From positions 1 to 52,112 of the forward strand of contig JAFXQD010000048.1 of NCBI GenBank assembly GCA_017527365.1: a DNA stretch of 52,112 nt, read 5' to 3'. Source of the DNA: Oscillibacter sp. GTDB taxonomy: Bacteria; Bacillota; Clostridia; Oscillospirales; Oscillospiraceae. A model generated the notes under the pieces. That model was not told where the DNA came from. It saw only the letters and a list, made by a program, of their open reading frames with translations, and did not search any database. The position numbers and the translations under genes were made by a program. Below are positions 49,012 through 52,112 of this stretch, one piece after another. Each line of letters begins with the position of its first letter. The stretch's first letter is position 1.

Positions 49012-50400
49012 ATGACAACGCCCTCTCCCATAGAAAACTATCTCCTGCCCGGAAAGCGGGCGCATTTGGTAGGAATCGGCGGGGTTTCCATGTCGCCGCT
49101 GGCGGAAGTCCTGCAACAAACGGGGCTTGCGGTGCAGGGCTCCGACATGACAGAAAGCAAAGCCGTGGAGCGTCTGCGGAATCTGGGCATACCCGTCGCC
49201 ATCGGGCACAACGCCGAAAATCTGGGCAAGTGCGATTTCGTCATACGCACAGCCGCCGCCCCCGACAGCAATCCGGAAATCGCCGGGGCGGTTGCGCGGG
49301 GAATCCCCGTCTACGAACGCGCCGACGGCTGGGGGGCGATTATGCGCCGCTACCCCAACGCGCTCTGCGTCGCGGGCACCCACGGCAAGACTACCACCAC
49401 TTCCATGTGCACCCATATCTTTATGGCGGCGCGGAAAGACCCCACGGTCATGATAGGCGGAACGTTGCCCATGCTCCATTCCGGCTACCGCGTCGGGCAG
49501 GGCGACACCATCATACTGGAATCCTGCGAATACAGGGACAGCTTTTTGCATTTCTCGCCGACCGTCGCGGTTATCCTCAACGTGGAGGCCGACCACCTCG
49601 ACTACTTCCAGAATATTGACAACGTGCGCCGCTCCTTCCGCCGCTTCGCCGAACTTGTCCCGAAAGCGGGGCATGTGGTCGTGAACGCCGACAACGCAAG
49701 CGCCATGACGACCGTCGCGGGGCTTGACCGCCCTATGTTTACGTTCGGCTTGACCGCCAAAGCCGACTGTGCCGCCGCGAATCTGAAATACGCCCACGGC
49801 AGGCCGGAGTTTGACATTCTGGTACGCGGCGAACCCTACGCCCATGTTTCCCTGCAAGTGTACGGGGAGCACAACGTGTTAAACGCGCTTGCGGCGGCGT
49901 CGGCGGCGTATGTATTGGGCGTGTCGGGCGCGGACGTGGAAACGGGGCTTTCGGGTTTCACGGGCGCGGAGCGGCGTTTCCAGCGCAAGGGGACGTTTCG
50001 CGGCGCGGACGTGTGCGACGATTACGCGCACCATCCCGACGAGATACGCGCCCTTTTGACCGCCGCCCGACAGCTTGACTACAAGCGCGTCATCGTGGCG
50101 TTCCAGCCGCACACCTACTCCCGCACGGCGAGCTTGTTTGACCGCTTTGTAGAGGAGCTAAAACGGGCGGACGCGGTTGTTTTGGCGGAAATCTACGCCG
50201 CAAGGGAGCAGAACACGCTGGGCATATCGTCGGCGGACTTGTGCCGCAAGATTCCCGGCGCCGTCTACTGTTCCACGCTGGAAGAGACCGCGCAACGCCT
50301 GCGGGAAATCGCCCGTCCGGGGGACTTAATCCTGACCGTCGGCGCCGGGGACATCTACCGCGTCGGCGAGGCGCTTGTCAGCCGCGCCGAGGGCGTGTGA
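49012..50400 (+). CDS. murC: UDP-N-acetylmuramate--L-alanine ligase
   Basis: MurC attaches the first amino acid of the peptidoglycan stem. The 462-residue protein has the N-terminal nucleotide motif HLVGIGGVSMSPLAEVL (GIGGVS in place of the usual GIGGIG), the ATP P-loop CVAGTHGKTTTTSM (about 122-135), VEADHLDYF (about 193-201), and the C-terminal DVCDDYAHHPDEI (about 336-348) typical of MurC. An AAAGGAAG site precedes the start. It sits apart from ddl-murF in this window, and no dcw cluster is present. Confidence 0.96.
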   Translation: MTTPSPIENYLLPGKRAHLVGIGGVSMSPLAEVLQQTGLAVQGSDMTESKAVERLRNLGIPVAIGHNAENLGKCDFVIRTAAAPDSNPEIAGAVARGIPVYERADGWGAIMRRYPNALCVAGTHGKTTTTSMCTHIFMAARKDPTVMIGGTLPMLHSGYRVGQGDTIILESCEYRDSFLHFSPTVAVILNVEADHLDYFQNIDNVRRSFRRFAELVPKAGHVVVNADNASAMTTVAGLDRPMFTFGLTAKADCAAANLKYAHGRPEFDILVRGEPYAHVSLQVYGEHNVLNALAAASAAYVLGVSGADVETGLSGFTGAERRFQRKGTFRGADVCDDYAHHPDEIRALLTAARQLDYKRVIVAFQPHTYSRTASLFDRFVEELKRADAVVLAEIYAAREQNTLGISSADLCRKIPGAVYCSTLEETAQRLREIARPGDLILTVGAGDIYRVGEALVSRAEGV

Positions 50401-50411
50401 CGCGCCGCGCA

Positions 50412-50448
50412 CGCCTTCCCCCGTCCGGAGGAAGGCGCGCATTCGATT
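50412..50448. terminator. Hairpin between convergent murC and D,D-carboxypeptidase genes
   Basis: An 8-bp stem CGCCTTCC (50412-50419) with GGAAGGCG (50430-50437) lies between the two convergent stops. A short T-run follows on the plus strand only after 9 more bases (GATTTT), so termination is plausible but not certain. Confidence 0.55.
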
Positions 50449-51831
50449 TTATCCGCGCCCGTTGTAGCCGCCGAACTCGTTGCCGCCCTTCCGGCGCCGT
50501 CCTTTTACCGCGCCGCGAATCGACAGCGCCGCCACAACCACGGCTAAGGCTCCCGCGCCCGCCCATACCAAGCGGTTTTGCGCCAGTTCCATGGCTTTCT
50601 TCTCGTATTGCAGGAGCTTCGACAGCTCCGCGCCGTGCGACGAAACCAAGTCTACCGTGCCGTACTCCGTGCCGTCGTAGCTGACCGTGACCGTGCCCAA
50701 GCTCTGCCCCTCCGAAACCGGGGCTTCCAGCGTCTCGCCCGACAGCTTGATTGTCTTTTTCATGGCGTCCTTTTTCATCCCGGCGGGCACCAGCGCCTCC
50801 AGCGGCGCCCCCGCGACCGCCGTCACATGGTCTGTTTTCGACAGCGCGACCGGGATTTCCTCCACGGGTTCGCCGTCCTCCAACAGGCTCATGTAGCGGA
50901 AATTGTCAAAGCCCCAGTTGAAAAGGCGCGTCGTCTCCGAAAAGCTCCGGATGACTGTCCGCTTGCCCTCCTGCACGCGCTCCGCGCCCATGACGACGCT
51001 CAGAAAATGCTTGTCGTTGCGTTGCGCCGTCGCCACGAGGCAGTGCCCCGACTGGCTGGTGGAGCCCGTCTTGACGCCGTGAACCTCCGGGTTCTTGTAA
51101 TCGGGAATGCGGCGGTTGCAAATCAGGTAGTTGGTGTTCAGCAACGCCCGTTCCTTGCTCATGTTCGTGGCGGGGACTACTACCCTGTCCGTATCGCAGA
51201 TAACCATGAACGTCGGGTACTTCATGGCCGCTTTCGTGATGAGGTACATATCCCACGGGGACGTATAATGTCCGGGGTCGTGCAGCCCGTGCGGGTTGAC
51301 GAAACGCGTATGCTCGCAACCCAATTCCGCCGCCTTCTTGTTCATAGCCTCCACGAACGCGTCCACGGAGCCGGAGACCGCGACCGCAAGCACGCAGGCG
51401 GCCTCGTTCGCCGACGGAATCAGCAGGCAGTCCAGCAGGTTGCGGACGGTCATTTTCTCGCCCTCCTTCAACCCGACGGTGCTTCCGTCGGCGGGAAGCG
51501 TGGTCACGATATGCCCGGCGGTGATTTCCTGTTGGAACGTCAGCTTTCCCGTGTCGACGGCTTCCAGCGTCAAAAGCGCCGTCATGACTTTGGTCAGGCT
51601 CGCGGGGAACAGTTCCGCGTGTTCGTTCTTGCCGTAAACCATTTTCCCGGTTTTCAAATCGACCAGCAGGGCGCCTTGCGCCAGTATGTCCGGGTCGGGC
51701 GGCATGACGACCTCCTCCGCCGCAAAGCCCCGCATAGGCAGCGCCGCCAGCGTCAGGGCAAGCGCCGACAGAACGGCGAAAAGCCGCGCCGCTCTTGCGG
51801 ACAGGCTTCGTATTTTCCGATATGCTTTCAT
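50449..51831 (-). CDS. Serine-type D-alanyl-D-alanine carboxypeptidase (PBP5/DacF family)
   Basis: The 460-residue protein has a signal peptide (about 1-37), then the S11 transpeptidase domain with SxxK at S78-LTK, SxN in IPSANEA, and KTG in GVKTGSTSQS. A PBP5-C-like domain follows (about 320-410), then a C-terminal transmembrane helix (about 425-446) and a Lys/Arg/Gly tail. It trims the terminal D-Ala from peptidoglycan stems. I chose ATG at 51831, behind GGAGGG; a longer start at 51939 would remove the signal peptide logic and cross the promoter. Genes of this type include dacA and the sporulation-specific dacF; I cannot tell which. Confidence 0.95.
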   Translation of the reverse strand: MKAYRKIRSLSARAARLFAVLSALALTLAALPMRGFAAEEVVMPPDPDILAQGALLVDLKTGKMVYGKNEHAELFPASLTKVMTALLTLEAVDTGKLTFQQEITAGHIVTTLPADGSTVGLKEGEKMTVRNLLDCLLIPSANEAACVLAVAVSGSVDAFVEAMNKKAAELGCEHTRFVNPHGLHDPGHYTSPWDMYLITKAAMKYPTFMVICDTDRVVVPATNMSKERALLNTNYLICNRRIPDYKNPEVHGVKTGSTSQSGHCLVATAQRNDKHFLSVVMGAERVQEGKRTVIRSFSETTRLFNWGFDNFRYMSLLEDGEPVEEIPVALSKTDHVTAVAGAPLEALVPAGMKKDAMKKTIKLSGETLEAPVSEGQSLGTVTVSYDGTEYGTVDLVSSHGAELSKLLQYEKKAMELAQNRLVWAGAGALAVVVAALSIRGAVKGRRRKGGNEFGGYNGRG

Positions 51832-51882
51832 TGTCTCCCTCCGTTGTCCGTGCGCGGGACGCCCCGCGCCATGCTTAGCGAC

Positions 51883-51911
51883 AGTATAACAAAAAAAGCG
51901 CAGGAGTGCAA
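51883..51911 (-). promoter_or_regulatory. Sigma-A promoter of the D,D-carboxypeptidase gene
   Basis: On the minus strand: -35 TTGCAC (51911-51906), a 17-base spacer containing a T7 run, and -10 TATACT (51888-51883). It lies about 50 bases before the start and overlaps the ribosome binding site of the divergent plus-strand gene. Confidence 0.75.
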
Positions 51912-51913
51912 CC

Positions 51914-52112
51914 ATGAAAAAGAAACAAAAGATAAACAAAGCGGTAAATTATGGGGAATGGCTGTTGCTGGGGGTGACGGCGCTGTTTTTATGCGTGCTG
52001 TTCGCCCTGCGGGGGCGCCCCGCGCCCGAACGCGGAATTACCGTGCGCACGGCACCCGCCGACCGCGCCGCCGTCCCCGCCCCGCCCGTTCCCGACAGCC
52101 CCGCGAACGCGG
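51914..52112 (+). CDS. Membrane-anchored protein, N-terminal part (cut by window end)
   Basis: An ATG at 51914 behind CAGGAG opens a frame that stays open to the last base of the window. It encodes a lysine-rich cytoplasmic start (MKKKQKINKAVN), one transmembrane helix (about 16-35), and an extracellular Pro/Ala/Arg-rich stretch. ComEA-type DNA uptake proteins and other single-pass surface proteins begin this way, but no domain is visible in the 66 residues present. The role is unknown. Confidence 0.7.
   Translation, partial: MKKKQKINKAVNYGEWLLLGVTALFLCVLFALRGRPAPERGITVRTAPADRAAVPAPPVPDSPANA

Overview
The window looks like a chromosomal segment of a GC-rich, spore-forming member of the Clostridia, probably Oscillospiraceae-like. 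Support comes from a PolC-type replicative polymerase, an alpha/beta-type small acid-soluble spore protein behind a sigma-G-like promoter, a SpoIVFA/SpoIVFB-like pair behind a sigma-E-like promoter, an SRP RNA gene next to dnaX, and a glucose PTS gene with a GlcT/LicT-type antiterminator leader. The exact genus is inference. I see no insertion sequence, prophage, CRISPR array or replication origin; almost everything is housekeeping.

Layout. 1-712: the end of an rRNA operon in the order 23S, tRNA-Lys(CTT), tRNA-Glu(CTC), 5S, terminator. 725-2509: sporulation protease pair. 2508-5372 (minus): ispE, a DUF1015 gene and a ThrH-type phosphatase. 5561-6196: a lipoprotein of unknown role. 6527-12957: cell-wall genes (a RodA/FtsW-type glycosyltransferase, ddl, murF), an ABC-F ATPase broken by an apparent 1-nt frameshift, and a YdcF-like protein. 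12981-17203: release factor 1, a single-frame TsaC/Sua5-CoaE fusion, and an M18 aminopeptidase. 17250-19675 (minus): ybaB, dnaX, SRP RNA.

19695-34976 (minus): one long co-directional run starting from a good sigma-A promoter: pyrH, frr, uppS, cdsA, traX-like, dxr, rseP, GNAT, ispG, polC, a secreted multidomain amidase and a lipoprotein. It joins ribosome recycling, the MEP isoprenoid pathway, undecaprenyl-PP and phospholipid synthesis, and envelope proteolysis. 34973-37505 (minus): a TetR regulator and a thioredoxin unit (unusual TrxR-like flavoprotein, TrxA, flavin reductase). 37531-39912: ptsG with a complete promoter-RAT-terminator leader. 40059-41426: SASP and DegV. 41476-47306: three secreted or sensory genes (transglutaminase-like protein, dCache-HAMP-GGDEF diguanylate cyclase, orphan peptide-binding lipoprotein). 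47370-52112: CCA-adding enzyme with an arginine-rich tail, murC, a D,D-carboxypeptidase, and the start of a membrane-anchored protein cut by the window edge.

I did not find a clearly new defence or mobile system. The best leads are the TsaC-CoaE fusion, the TrxR-like protein lacking normal NADPH-binding motifs beside trxA, the DUF1015-ThrH pair, the orphan binding protein next to a diguanylate cyclase without an RxxD inhibitory site, the ptsG antitermination leader, and the C-run frameshift in the ABC-F gene.
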